64,000 bases of DNA from Marinibacterium anthonyi (GTDB taxonomy: Bacteria; Pseudomonadota; Alphaproteobacteria; Rhodobacterales; Rhodobacteraceae). The position numbers and the translations under genes are program-made. The notes beneath the pieces were generated by a model that worked only from the letters and a program-made list of their open reading frames with translations, did not search any database and was not told the DNA's origin. The stretch is taken from the NCBI GenBank assembly GCA_003217735.2, contig CP031585.1, positions 2,033,501 through 2,097,500 of the forward strand, read 5' to 3'. Below, piece after piece: positions 37,512 through 46,215 of this stretch (positions within the stretch are counted from its first letter, which is position 1; every line of letters begins with the position of its first letter).

Positions 37512-38090
37512 ATGGTGGGTGCGGAAGACGTCCTGGCCTTTTGGCTGGACGAAGTCGGAGAAAAGGGCTGGTACAAGCAGGACGATGCGGTGGACCAGCT
37601 GATCCGTGACAAGTTCGAAGCGGCGTGGACCGCGGCTTCGGAAGGGTCGTATTCGATGTGGCTGACGTACCCGTCCGGGGCGCTGGCCTATATCATCCTG
37701 ACGGACCAGTTTCCGCGGAACATGTTCCGGGGCGAGGCGCGCGCCTATGCGACGGACCGTCCGGCGCTGGCGGCGGCCAAGGTGGCGATCCACAAGGGCT
37801 GGGACATGCAGATCGACGAACCGGCGCGGCAGTTCTTCTACCTGCCGCTGATGCATTCCGAAAGCCTGTGCGACCAGGACCGCTGTGTCCGGCTGCTGGC
37901 CGACCGGATGCCGCAAAGCGGGGCGCCGAACATGTTGCATGCCCGTGCGCATCGCGCGGTCATCCGCCAGTTCGGCCGGTTCCCCTATCGCAACCAGGCG
38001 CTGTCGCGGTCGACCACCGCGAACGAGGATGCCTACGTGAACGCGGGCGGCTACGGGCAGACCGTGCGGGAATTGCAGGCCGCCGAATAA
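37512..38090 (+). CDS. DUF924 family protein
   Basis: A 192-residue soluble, all-helical protein with the DUF924 pattern: AEDVLAFWLDEVGEKGWYKQDDAVD, ALAYIILTDQFPRNMFRG, LAAAKVAIHKGWDMQ and FFYLPLMHSESLCDQDRCV. The fold is TPR-like and no reaction is established. It starts at ATG 37512 after CGGAGGAACG. Confidence 0.92.
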   Translation: MVGAEDVLAFWLDEVGEKGWYKQDDAVDQLIRDKFEAAWTAASEGSYSMWLTYPSGALAYIILTDQFPRNMFRGEARAYATDRPALAAAKVAIHKGWDMQIDEPARQFFYLPLMHSESLCDQDRCVRLLADRMPQSGAPNMLHARAHRAVIRQFGRFPYRNQALSRSTTANEDAYVNAGGYGQTVRELQAAE

Positions 38091-38108
38091 CGCCGATTGA
38101 CCTTGGGG

Positions 38109-38573
38109 TCAGTTGCCGCCGCTTTCGTCGATCGAAGGCGGCGGCGTTTCGTCCAGCAGGGCCTGCATCATGTGCAGGCCCATCCGCATCAGGTCGATGA
38201 GATCGCCGCGCGGATCGCCCGACAATTCGTCGGGAAGGGCGCGCAATTCGGCGACCCTGTCCTGCATGCTGTCGATCTTGGCCTGGATCTGGTCGATCTG
38301 GGCCCGGGCCGCCACCATGGCGGCATCCGCCTGGTCCCCGGCGCCGGTCGCCATTGTGTCCAGGTCGGACCGAAGGCCCGCCACCTCGTCCTGAAGCCCC
38401 TGCAGTTCGATTGTCACGGGTTCGATGCGGGCGACCACCTGGGTGGCCTGTTCGGCGATGCGTTCCGCGCTGTGGCTGACCTTGAGCGCCAGGAAAAGGC
38501 ATAGCGCGACGAGGATCAGCGTGGCATTGATCAGCGCAAGCACGAGGTCCTTGAGAACTTTCCACATCGACAT
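38109..38573 (-). CDS. single-pass membrane protein with coiled coil
   Basis: A 154-residue protein that I do not recognise. One membrane segment lies near residues 8-30 (LVLALINATLILVALCLFLAL), followed by a long heptad-like helix (AERIAEQATQVVARIEPVTI, then QIDQIQAKIDSMQDRVAELR) facing the periplasm or cytoplasm. The start at 38573 or two codons later both fit the GGAG at 38577. It diverges from lpd, and the pdh-type palindrome lies between them, so it may share that control. Confidence 0.7.
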   Translation of the reverse strand: MSMWKVLKDLVLALINATLILVALCLFLALKVSHSAERIAEQATQVVARIEPVTIELQGLQDEVAGLRSDLDTMATGAGDQADAAMVAARAQIDQIQAKIDSMQDRVAELRALPDELSGDPRGDLIDLMRMGLHMMQALLDETPPPSIDESGGN

Positions 38574-38676
38574 ACACTCCGTGTCAGGCGCCGCCAGCAT
38601 CGTGCGGCTGCAGTATTCGGTCAAGCAGGCGATGTTCCAATTGTCGCGGGCCGTGCCATTGATGGCGTCGCGGAAG

Positions 38677-38694
38677 TAGTTTAATGCTAAACTA
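38677..38694. promoter_or_regulatory. palindromic operator upstream of lpd
   Basis: TAGTTTAATGCTAAACTA: perfect 7-bp arms TAGTTTA and TAAACTA around ATGC, 32 bp before the lpd start. It matches the pdhA-upstream palindrome at 15 of 18 positions. It lies in a divergent intergenic region and could also affect the coiled-coil membrane protein gene. Confidence 0.72.
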
Positions 38695-38726
38695 ATTTCC
38701 GATGCGCCGGGTCAGGAGGACAGGAC

Positions 38727-40121
38727 ATGGCCGAGAAAACCTATGACGTCATCGTAATCGGGGCAGGGCCGGGCGGCTATGTCGCAGCGATCCGTGCCGC
38801 GCAGCTTGGGCTGAAGACGGTGGTCGTTGAACGCGAACACATGGGCGGTATCTGCCTCAACTGGGGCTGCATTCCGACCAAGGCGCTGCTGCGCTCGGCC
38901 GAGGTGTTCCACCTGATGGAGCGGGCCAAGGACTTTGGCCTGAGCGCCGACAAGATCGGTTACGACATCGACGCGGTCGTGAAACGGTCGCGCGGGGTGG
39001 CCAAGCAGCTGAGTTCGGGCGTGACGCACCTGGTCAAGAAGAACAAGATCGACGCCATCATGGGCGAAGCGAAACTTGCCGGCAACGGCAAGGTGAGCGT
39101 GACCACCGACAAGGGCACCGAGACGCTGGCCGCCAAGAGCATCATCCTGGCCACCGGCGCGCGGGCCCGCGAACTGCCCGGGCTGGAAGCCGACGGCGAC
39201 CTGGTCTGGACCTACAAGCACGCGCTGGTGCCGCCGCGCATGCCAAAGAAGTTGCTGGTCATCGGGTCCGGCGCCATCGGCATCGAATTCGCCAGCTTCT
39301 ACAACACGCTGGGCGCCGACACGACCGTCGTCGAGGTGATGGACCGCATCCTGCCCGTCGAAGACGCCGAGATCGCCGCCTTTGCCAAGAAGCAGTTCGT
39401 CAAGCAAGGCATGAAGATCATGGAAAAAGCCATGGTCAAGCAGCTGGACCGCGCCAAAGGCAAGGTCACCGCGCATATCGAAATGGGCGGCAAGGTCGAG
39501 AAGATCGACTTTGACACCGTGATCTCGGCCGTGGGCATTGTCGGCAATGTCGAAAACCTCGGGCTGGAAGAACTGGGCGTGAAGGTCGACCGGACCCACG
39601 TGGTGACGGACGAATATTGCCGCACCGGGGTCGAGGGGCTGTATGCCATCGGCGACATCGCCGGCGCGCCCTGGCTGGCGCACAAGGCGTCGCACGAAGG
39701 CGTGATGGTGGCGGAACTGATCGCCGGGGGCCATCCGCATCCGGTCAAGCCGGAATCCATTGCCGGGTGCACCTATTGCCAGCCCCAGATCGCCAGCGTC
39801 GGCTATACCGAGGCCAAGGCGAAGGAGCTGGGCTATGACGTCAAGGTCGGCAAGTTCCCCTTTATCGGCAACGGCAAGGCCATCGCCCTGGGCGAATCCG
39901 AGGGCATGGTCAAGACGGTCTTCGAAGCCAAGACCGGCGAGCTTCTGGGCGCCCACATGGTCGGCGCCGAGGTGACCGAGCTGATCCAGGGGTACGTGGT
40001 CGGCCGCCAGCTTGAGACGACCGAGGAGGACCTGATGAACACGGTCTTCCCGCATCCGACCCTGTCGGAGATGATGCACGAAAGCGTGCTGGACGCCTAC
40101 GGGCGGGCCATCCACTTCTGA
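38727..40121 (+). CDS. lpdA: dihydrolipoyl dehydrogenase (E3)
   Basis: FAD enzyme that reoxidises dihydrolipoamide with NAD+. The 464-residue protein has the FAD motif VIGAGPGGYVA, the redox pair Cys43 and Cys48 in GGICLNWGCIPTK, the NAD motif VIGSGAIGIEFASF, and the C-terminal base in FPHPTLSEMMHES. It is likely the E3 of the pyruvate dehydrogenase complex encoded at 19513-23241, because the two loci share an upstream palindrome. It starts after AGGAGGACAGG. Confidence 0.97.
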   Translation: MAEKTYDVIVIGAGPGGYVAAIRAAQLGLKTVVVEREHMGGICLNWGCIPTKALLRSAEVFHLMERAKDFGLSADKIGYDIDAVVKRSRGVAKQLSSGVTHLVKKNKIDAIMGEAKLAGNGKVSVTTDKGTETLAAKSIILATGARARELPGLEADGDLVWTYKHALVPPRMPKKLLVIGSGAIGIEFASFYNTLGADTTVVEVMDRILPVEDAEIAAFAKKQFVKQGMKIMEKAMVKQLDRAKGKVTAHIEMGGKVEKIDFDTVISAVGIVGNVENLGLEELGVKVDRTHVVTDEYCRTGVEGLYAIGDIAGAPWLAHKASHEGVMVAELIAGGHPHPVKPESIAGCTYCQPQIASVGYTEAKAKELGYDVKVGKFPFIGNGKAIALGESEGMVKTVFEAKTGELLGAHMVGAEVTELIQGYVVGRQLETTEEDLMNTVFPHPTLSEMMHESVLDAYGRAIHF

Positions 40122-40176
40122 TGGTCCTGCGGCTGGGGGCGCGACGCGCCCTCAGCGTTGACGGGGCAATCCGCCC

Positions 40177-40530
40177 TTACAGATCGTAGGGCGTCCCGTT
40201 GATGATCAGGCGGGTCGCCCGCATCCGGTAGGCGGTGTCCTGGGCCTGGTGGCCCTGCACCGTAAGTTCCATCCCCACCGTCAGTTGCAGCCCGACCGGC
40301 TGGTCGTTGGCATTGGCCGGGACATGGGGAAAGTCGACCGTCCAGGTCTCGCCCCCTGCATCCACGATCAGCGTTCCGGCGTCTGCGTGATCCAGGTAGC
40401 CGGTAATCTCCACAAGACCGTTGTCCAGGCGATGACTGCCATGTTCGGCGGCCAGCGCCGGTGCCGCCAGCGCGGCGGCCGTGGCCAGGGCCATGGCCAG
40501 GCGACGGGTCAGGGATGATTCGGTAGACAT
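40177..40530 (-). CDS. small exported protein (DUF6152-like)
   Basis: A 117-residue protein with a signal peptide (TRRLAMALATAAALAAPALA, cleavage before AEHGSH). The mature part is beta-rich (LVEITGYLDHADAGTLIVDA, GETWTVDFPHV, MRATRLIINGTPYDL), close in pattern to the DUF6152 family of periplasmic proteins. The function is unknown. The start at 40530 gives the signal peptide; the open frame runs 20 codons further without support. It lies just upstream of a small lipoprotein gene. Confidence 0.75.
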   Translation of the reverse strand: MSTESSLTRRLAMALATAAALAAPALAAEHGSHRLDNGLVEITGYLDHADAGTLIVDAGGETWTVDFPHVPANANDQPVGLQLTVGMELTVQGHQAQDTAYRMRATRLIINGTPYDL

Positions 40531-40564
40531 GTCGGGGCTCCGTCCTTGGTGATGTCCGTCGATC

Positions 40565-40810
40565 CTACTGGCAGGCCAGCGCATTGCCACCCATTGCGCC
40601 GGCGCCGGCGCCCGCGGCCGTCATCACGGAATTTCCCTTGCCGCTGCCAAGCTGGTGTCCGAGGACCCCGCCGACAACCCCGCCGGCCACGGTTCCGGCG
40701 GCGCAGGTGGCGTCGCGTCGCTGGGCCTGGCCCTCGTAGGTGTTCGCCGGGGCGCAGGCCTGCAGGGCGACAAGCGTCATGAGGGGCAAGGTCAGTGCAA
40801 TGAATTTCAT
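40565..40810 (-). CDS. small glycine-zipper lipoprotein
   Basis: An 81-residue outer-membrane-type lipoprotein. The signal peptide ends in the lipobox LQAC (MKFIALTLPLMTLVALQAC), and the mature part has two glycine-rich zipper segments (AAGTVAGGVVGGVLGHQLGSG and AAGAGAGAMGGNALA) like the 2TM glycine zipper family (SlyB, Pcp). It starts at ATG 40810; the reading from 40873 adds no signal. Its role in the envelope is unknown. Confidence 0.82.
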   Translation of the reverse strand: MKFIALTLPLMTLVALQACAPANTYEGQAQRRDATCAAGTVAGGVVGGVLGHQLGSGKGNSVMTAAGAGAGAMGGNALACQ

Positions 40811-40949
40811 GTCGTATCTCGCAACTTGTTGGTGTGCGTCGTGACGTAGATCATGCGGAAGGGATTGCAACAATGGGCCGGTCTGGGGGGCGGCGTCACT
40901 CCGCCGGTGGTGCGCGTGTCAGGCGAGGCGGATCGCGCCCTGCGCGATG

Positions 40950-40982
40950 CCTCCGGCGGAGGGTATTTGGGCCAAGAAGAAG
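40950..40982. repeat. dispersed intergenic element, copy 5
   Basis: CCTCC-GGC-GGAGG hairpin followed by GGTATTTGGGCC and AAGAAGAAG. It lies 48 bp before the methyltransferase start and is read in frame in the open region upstream of that gene, which is probably why the frame extends so far. Confidence 0.78.
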
Positions 40983-41029
40983 GAGGACGCACGCTGGACG
41001 GGGAGCAGGCGCGTGGATTAGCCTTTGGC

Positions 41030-41590
41030 ATGGTCAGTCTGAACCGTGTGGTCATGCAGAAATCCAGCCGGGCGCTTGTCAGGGCGCTGGGACCCGAGCG
41101 GCTGGACGTGGCGGAGGTGTCGGGGAAGTGGGGGCGGAACTTTGCCTTTCGGTCCTATCGGCAGTTTCTGTATCCGGACTGGGACATCTGTGCGGGGCCC
41201 TACGCGGAGGACGGCAAGGCGCTGAAGTTCGACCTGGTGCTGGCCAACCAGGTCTGGGAGCACCTGGACCGGCCCTATGCGGCAACGATGAACGTGCGGC
41301 GGATGCTGCGCAGGGGCGGGCATTTCTGGTTGGCGGTGCCGTTCTTCGTGCCGTATCACGGCGCGCCCATGGACAATTCGCGCTGGTCGGCGCGCGGGTT
41401 GAAGAACCTGCTGATCGAGGCGGGTTTTGCCGAGGACGCCATCGTGGCGGATCAATGGGGCAACCGGGACGCGGCGCGGCGCAACCTTGACGGGGACCGG
41501 TGGCCGCCCGAATACGACGCGGCGCGTGACACGCTGGAGAACGATCCGGACATGCCGATCTGTGCCTGGGCGCTGGCGCAGAAGACCTGA
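41030..41590 (+). CDS. class I SAM-dependent methyltransferase (short)
   Basis: A 186-residue protein. A degenerate motif I (LDVAEVSGKWG) near residues 24-34 is followed by FDLVLANQVWEHLDRPYAATMNVRRMLRRGG, the usual methyltransferase motifs II and III, and FWLAVPFFVPYHG. The substrate is unknown. The open frame reaches 40853 but runs through the intergenic repeat, so ATG 41030 is preferred although its ribosome binding site is weak. The short N-terminus and missing GxGxG make the SAM-binding capacity less certain. Confidence 0.72.
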   Translation: MVSLNRVVMQKSSRALVRALGPERLDVAEVSGKWGRNFAFRSYRQFLYPDWDICAGPYAEDGKALKFDLVLANQVWEHLDRPYAATMNVRRMLRRGGHFWLAVPFFVPYHGAPMDNSRWSARGLKNLLIEAGFAEDAIVADQWGNRDAARRNLDGDRWPPEYDAARDTLENDPDMPICAWALAQKT

Positions 41591-41730
41591 GCGGTCTTTT
41601 GGCCGCGTGACGGTGGCATCGCGGGGAATGTGCCCTATATGCGCGAGGGTCGCGCATCGCGTGGCGCGGTGACGGGGTTTTTGCAGGCACCCGCCGACGT
41701 CTGGTGCAGCGGCCGTCGGCCGGATCGGAA

Positions 41731-41745
41731 GTTTACCTTTTGTTC
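41731..41745. promoter_or_regulatory. SOS box (LexA operator) upstream of uvrA
   Basis: GTTT-N7-GTTC (GTTTACCTTTTGTTC), one base from the GTTC-N7-GTTC LexA site of Rhodobacter-type alphaproteobacteria. It is 62 bp before the uvrA start, in the expected promoter region. Confidence 0.7.
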
Positions 41746-41806
41746 TTGCTTTTCGCTTGGCGGCCCTGCCGGGATCGCCTACCTTTGCCGCATTGAGAGG
41801 TCTGCC

Positions 41807-44695
41807 ATGCCTGAACAGAAGTTCATCGAAGTCCGCGGCGCGCGCGAGCACAATCTGAAGTCCATCGACGTGGACATTCCCCGCGACGAACTTGTTGTCA
41901 TCACGGGGCTTTCCGGGTCGGGCAAGTCGTCGCTGGCGTTCGACACGATCTATGCCGAGGGCCAGCGCCGCTATGTCGAATCGCTGTCGGCCTATGCGCG
42001 GCAGTTCCTGGACATGATGGAGAAGCCGGATGTGGATCACATATCCGGCCTGAGCCCGGCGATTTCCATCGAACAGAAGACCACGTCGAAGAACCCGCGG
42101 TCGACCGTCGGCACGGTGACCGAGATCTACGATTACCTGCGGCTGCTGTTCGCGCGGGCCGGGACGCCCTATTCGCCGGCCACGGGCCTGCCGATCGAGG
42201 CGCAGCAGGTGCAGGACATGGTCGACCGGATCGTGGCGATGGACGACGGCACGCGGGCCTACCTGCTGGCGCCCATCGTGCGGGACCGCAAGGGCGAGTA
42301 CCGCAAGGAGATGCTGGAGCTGCGCAAGCAGGGCTTCCAGCGGGTGAAGGTGGACGGGACGTTCCACGAGCTGGACGAGCCGCCGACCCTGGACAAGAAG
42401 TTCCGCCATGACATCGACGTGGTGGTCGACCGGATTGTCGTGCGCGAAGGCATGGAACAGCGGCTGGCGGACAGCTTGCGCACCGCGCTGGACCTGGCCG
42501 ACGGGATCGCGATCCTGGAAACCGCGCCGTCCGAGGGAGAGCCCGAGCGGATCACCTTTTCCGAGAATTTCGCCTGCCCGGTCAGTGGCTTCACCATCCC
42601 CGAGATCGAGCCGCGGCTGTTTTCCTTCAACGCGCCCTTCGGGGCCTGCCCGGTGTGTGACGGGCTGGGGATGGAGCTGTTCTTTGACGAACGCCTGGTG
42701 GTGCCGGATGTCACGCTGAAGGTGGCCGACGGGGCGCTGGCGCCCTGGCGCAAGGGCAAGTCGCCGTATTTCCTGCAGACCATCGAGGCCATCGCCAAGC
42801 ATTACGAATTCAACAAGAACGACCGCTGGAAGGACCTGCCGGCGCATGTGCAGCAGGTGTTCCTGCATGGCTCGGGCGAGGACGAGATCCCGTTCCGCTA
42901 TGACGAGGGTGGCCGGGTCTACAACGTGACCCGCGTCTTCGAAGGCGTGATTCCGAACATGGAACGGCGCTATCGCGAGACCGACAGCAACTGGATCCGC
43001 GAGGAATTCGAGCGGTACCAGAACAACCGGCCCTGTGGCGCCTGCCACGGCTATCGCCTGCGCGACGAGGCGCTGGCGGTCAAGATCGGCCCGGCCGGCG
43101 GGCCCGCCGAGGACCGTCTGCATATCGGCCAGGTGGTGCAGATGTCGATCCGCGAGGCATTCGACTGGATCGACCGCGTGCCCGCCCAGCTGAGCCCCCA
43201 GAAGAACGAGATCGCGCGCACCATCCTGAAGGAGATCCGCGAGCGGCTTGGGTTCCTGAACAACGTGGGCCTGGAATACCTGACGCTGTCGCGCAATGCC
43301 GGCACGTTGTCGGGCGGCGAAAGCCAGCGGATCCGGCTGGCATCGCAGATCGGGTCGGGCCTGACCGGGGTGTTGTACGTGCTGGACGAACCGTCCATCG
43401 GGTTGCACCAGCGCGACAATGACCGGCTGCTGCAGACGCTGAAGAACCTGCGCGACCAGGGCAACACCGTCATCGTCGTCGAACACGACGAAGAGGCGAT
43501 CCGCGAGGCCGATTACGTCTTTGACATCGGCCCCGGCGCCGGGGTGCATGGTGGCCAGGTGACAAGCCACGGCACCCCCGCCCAGATCGCCGCCGATCCG
43601 AATTCGATCACCGGGCAATACCTGTCGGGCGTGCGCGAGATCGCCGTGCCGGGCGAACGGCGCAAGGGGAAGAAGGGCAAGAAGAAGCTGACGGTGGTCA
43701 AGGCCACGGGCAACAACCTTCAGGACGTGACCGTCGATTTCCCGCTGGGCAAGTTCGTCTGCGTGACCGGCGTGTCGGGCGGGGGCAAGTCGACCCTGAC
43801 GATCGAGACGCTGTTCAAGACCGCGTCGATGCGGCTGAACGGGGCGCGCCAAACTCCGGCGCCGTGCGAGACGATCAAGGGGCTGGAACACCTGGACAAG
43901 GTCATCGACATCGACCAGCGGCCCATCGGGCGCACGCCCCGGTCGAACCCGGCGACCTATACGGGGGCCTTTACCCCCATTCGTGACTGGTTCGCGGGCC
44001 TGCCCGAAGCCAAGACGCGCGGCTACAAGCCCGGGCGGTTTTCCTTCAACGTGAAGGGTGGCCGGTGCGAGGCCTGCCAGGGCGACGGTGTCATCAAGAT
44101 CGAGATGCACTTTCTGCCGGACGTCTACGTCACCTGCGAGACCTGCCAGGGCAAGCGGTATAACCGCGAGACGCTTGAAGTCACGTTCAAGGGCAAGTCC
44201 ATCGCCGATGTCCTTGATATGACGGTGGAAGATGCGCAGACCTTCTTTCAGGCCGTGCCGTCGATCCGCGACAAGATGGATGCGCTGGCGCGTGTCGGGC
44301 TGGGCTATGTCAAGGTCGGCCAGCAGGCGACGACGCTGTCGGGGGGCGAAGCGCAGCGGGTGAAGCTGGCCAAGGAGCTGTCCAAACGGTCGACCGGCCG
44401 AACGCTGTACATCCTGGATGAACCCACCACGGGCCTGCATTTCGAGGATGTGCGCAAGCTGCTGGAAGTGCTGCACGAACTGGTCGATCAGGGCAACACG
44501 GTGGTGGTGATCGAACACAACCTCGACGTGGTCAAGACCGCCGACTGGATCATCGACATCGGCCCCGAGGGCGGCGATGGCGGTGGAACGGTGGTGGCGA
44601 CCGGCACGCCCGAAGAGGTGGCCGAGGTCGAGGCCAGCCACACGGGCCGCTACCTCAAGCCGATGCTGAACCCCAAGCGGGTCGCAGCCGAATAA
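41807..44695 (+). CDS. uvrA: excinuclease ABC subunit A
   Basis: DNA damage sensor of nucleotide excision repair, 962 residues, two ABC ATPase halves. Walker A motifs are GLSGSGKSS and GVSGGGKST, signatures are [12 protein letters not shown] and [12 protein letters not shown]. The second zinc module is complete (CEACQGDG ... CETCQGK). The first has CPVSGF instead of the CPxC of E. coli, leaving three cysteines, a variation I believe is common in alphaproteobacteria. The ATG at 41807 follows GAGAGG. An SOS box lies upstream. Confidence 0.98.
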   Translation: MPEQKFIEVRGAREHNLKSIDVDIPRDELVVITGLSGSGKSSLAFDTIYAEGQRRYVESLSAYARQFLDMMEKPDVDHISGLSPAISIEQKTTSKNPRSTVGTVTEIYDYLRLLFARAGTPYSPATGLPIEAQQVQDMVDRIVAMDDGTRAYLLAPIVRDRKGEYRKEMLELRKQGFQRVKVDGTFHELDEPPTLDKKFRHDIDVVVDRIVVREGMEQRLADSLRTALDLADGIAILETAPSEGEPERITFSENFACPVSGFTIPEIEPRLFSFNAPFGACPVCDGLGMELFFDERLVVPDVTLKVADGALAPWRKGKSPYFLQTIEAIAKHYEFNKNDRWKDLPAHVQQVFLHGSGEDEIPFRYDEGGRVYNVTRVFEGVIPNMERRYRETDSNWIREEFERYQNNRPCGACHGYRLRDEALAVKIGPAGGPAEDRLHIGQVVQMSIREAFDWIDRVPAQLSPQKNEIARTILKEIRERLGFLNNVGLEYLTLSRNAGTLSGGESQRIRLASQIGSGLTGVLYVLDEPSIGLHQRDNDRLLQTLKNLRDQGNTVIVVEHDEEAIREADYVFDIGPGAGVHGGQVTSHGTPAQIAADPNSITGQYLSGVREIAVPGERRKGKKGKKKLTVVKATGNNLQDVTVDFPLGKFVCVTGVSGGGKSTLTIETLFKTASMRLNGARQTPAPCETIKGLEHLDKVIDIDQRPIGRTPRSNPATYTGAFTPIRDWFAGLPEAKTRGYKPGRFSFNVKGGRCEACQGDGVIKIEMHFLPDVYVTCETCQGKRYNRETLEVTFKGKSIADVLDMTVEDAQTFFQAVPSIRDKMDALARVGLGYVKVGQQATTLSGGEAQRVKLAKELSKRSTGRTLYILDEPTTGLHFEDVRKLLEVLHELVDQGNTVVVIEHNLDVVKTADWIIDIGPEGGDGGGTVVATGTPEEVAEVEASHTGRYLKPMLNPKRVAAE

Positions 44696-44722
44696 CATCG
44701 GCATAAAATCGGGGCAAAACAA

Positions 44723-44748
44723 ATCCCGCCAGCTTGCACTGGCGGGAT
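44723..44748. terminator. terminator between uvrA and the exported paralog
   Basis: ATCCCGCCAG and CTGGCGGGAT form a 10-bp stem around CTTGCA. On the minus strand TTTGTTTT follows, so it should end the gene at 44811. It may also stop uvrA transcripts. Confidence 0.75.
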
Positions 44749-44810
44749 CGCACACTCGTTATCGCGAAACTTCCAGAGGGACCGCGTTACAGCGAACCCA
44801 TCCTGCAGGA

Positions 44811-45215
44811 TCAGTTCAGGATGTCCGAGACAGCGCCGATCAGGTTCAGCACTTCGCGCGTGTTCTGGTCGATGCGGTAGACGTAATTGCCCGAGGTCAC
44901 GTAATAGCCGTTGCGCAGCCCGTAGCGGTCGGGGTTCTGGATCCGCACGTAATCGGGCAGCCTGTCGCCGTGGCCGTATTTCTTGGCCTGTCCCGGCGGC
45001 ACGCACGGCGGGTTCTTCTTCGCCAGGCCCGGCGGGCAGCTTGAGACGTATTGCGGCTGGACGTATTTCTGGGACGTGTTGTCGTGCTTCACGGGCTGGT
45101 TGCCCTGCGCATTGCCATGGCCGTTGCCCTGACCGTTGCCGTTGTTCTTGGCCATCGCGGCCCCGGCGCCAAGGCTCATCGTGCCGGCAAGCAGGACGAT
45201 CATGAGCGTTTTCAT
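44811..45215 (-). CDS. exported hypothetical protein, paralog 1
   Basis: A 134-residue protein with a signal peptide (MKTLMIVLLAGTMSLGAGAAMA), an Asn/Gly-rich repeat (NNGNGQGNGHGNAQGNQ), a short Cys/Pro region (SCPPGLAKKNPPCVPPGQ) and a conserved C-terminal domain of about 45 residues (DRYGLRNGYYVTSGNYVYRI, LIGAVSDILN). ATG 45215 follows AAGGAGA. The same C-terminal domain ends the next gene, so this is a tandem pair. The periplasmic function is unknown. Such proteins should not be called excinuclease subunits despite lying next to uvrA. Confidence 0.78.
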   Translation of the reverse strand: MKTLMIVLLAGTMSLGAGAAMAKNNGNGQGNGHGNAQGNQPVKHDNTSQKYVQPQYVSSCPPGLAKKNPPCVPPGQAKKYGHGDRLPDYVRIQNPDRYGLRNGYYVTSGNYVYRIDQNTREVLNLIGAVSDILN

Positions 45216-45400
45216 GGGGGTCTCCTTCAGTGTCTTCACCGGATCTGCGCATGTTCTGCCGCCCGATATCTTGCAAGAATAACACGAGCGCGGGGCTTCG
45301 GTTCCGCCTTCTGCGCGTCAATCGGCAATAATTCGCGAAGTAATGAAGTTTTGGCGCCGCGGCCTTCCGGTCGCGACGCCTCTGGATCAGGGGCCCCCCC

Positions 45401-45928
45401 TTAGTTCAGGATGTCGGCCACGGCGCCGATCAGGTTGATGACCTTCTGGGTGTTCGGGTCCACCTGGTAGACGTAGTTGCCAGAGGTCACGTAATTCCCG
45501 TTCCGCTGCAGCCCGTAGCGGTGCGGATCCTGAATGCGGTGGGGATCGGGCAAGACCTCGCCCGGGCCATGTCTGGGGCCGGGCTGGTTCATGCCGTGCT
45601 GGTCATGACCCGGCTTGGGCTGTCCCTGGGGCGGTTGTCCCTGATGCTGTTGCTGGCCCTGCTGTTGCTGTCCCTGCGGCGGCTTGCCCTGCGGTGGCTG
45701 GCCCTGATGGGGTTGCTGACCTTTGGGCGGCTGCCCCTGGTTCGGCTGACCCTGCTGGGCCTGTTGCGGTTGGCCCTGGGGCGCGCAATTGCCGCCCTTG
45801 CCATTCTGGCCCGACCCGCAATTGCCCTGCGGGTTCGATGGCGGCTTGTTCCCCTGTCCCTCGGCCATGGCGGGCCCGGAACTCATGCTTATGGCGCTGA
45901 TCAACAGCATGCTCGCAAGCTTCTTCAT
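45401..45928 (-). CDS. exported Gln/Pro/Gly-rich protein, paralog 2
   Basis: A 175-residue protein. The signal peptide (KKLASMLLISAISMSSGPAMA) is followed by about 90 residues of low complexity (GQPPQGKPPQGQQQQGQQQ type) with two cysteines near its start. It ends with the same domain as paralog 1 (HRYGLQRNGNYVTSGNYVYQ, LIGAVADILN). The linker expanded while the end stayed conserved, which suggests the C-terminus is the working part and the linker a spacer, perhaps through peptidoglycan. It starts after AAGGAGATCCCC. Confidence 0.75.
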   Translation of the reverse strand: MKKLASMLLISAISMSSGPAMAEGQGNKPPSNPQGNCGSGQNGKGGNCAPQGQPQQAQQGQPNQGQPPKGQQPHQGQPPQGKPPQGQQQQGQQQHQGQPPQGQPKPGHDQHGMNQPGPRHGPGEVLPDPHRIQDPHRYGLQRNGNYVTSGNYVYQVDPNTQKVINLIGAVADILN

Positions 45929-46215
45929 GGGGATCTCCTTTCACGTGTTCTCGGCGGCAGTCTCACTTCTTGTCCGCCTTCAAAGAGTTACACGGGGGAG
46001 GTCGGAAATTCTGTCGCGGGCCTTACGCGCAATTGCGGCGCATTCGTGCCGGGTCGGCGGAAAGGTGCCGGGGGGGTCGTGACAGGGAGATCATGAAAAG
46101 GAGATCATGACGGGGCGCCCGGGGCAGGCCGGGGCAGGCCGGGTCAGGACGGGCTGCCCATGCGCGCATGGCAGGGGTATTGGGACGGGGACGACACCCC
46201 CGTCCCGGTGGGCGG

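Noticed and set aside
41018-44755. 1245-residue open frame on the minus strand
   Set aside because: Antisense to uvrA, with no motif; uvrA on the plus strand is certain.
44811-45215. Reading the small exported protein as an excinuclease subunit because it lies next to uvrA
   Set aside because: It has a signal peptide, no ATPase motif and a paralog beside it; only the neighbourhood links it to uvrA.
46090-46150. GGGGCAGGCC tandem repeat near the mmsB 3' end
   Set aside because: Only two to three imperfect units in GC-rich spacer; too short to call a repeat element.
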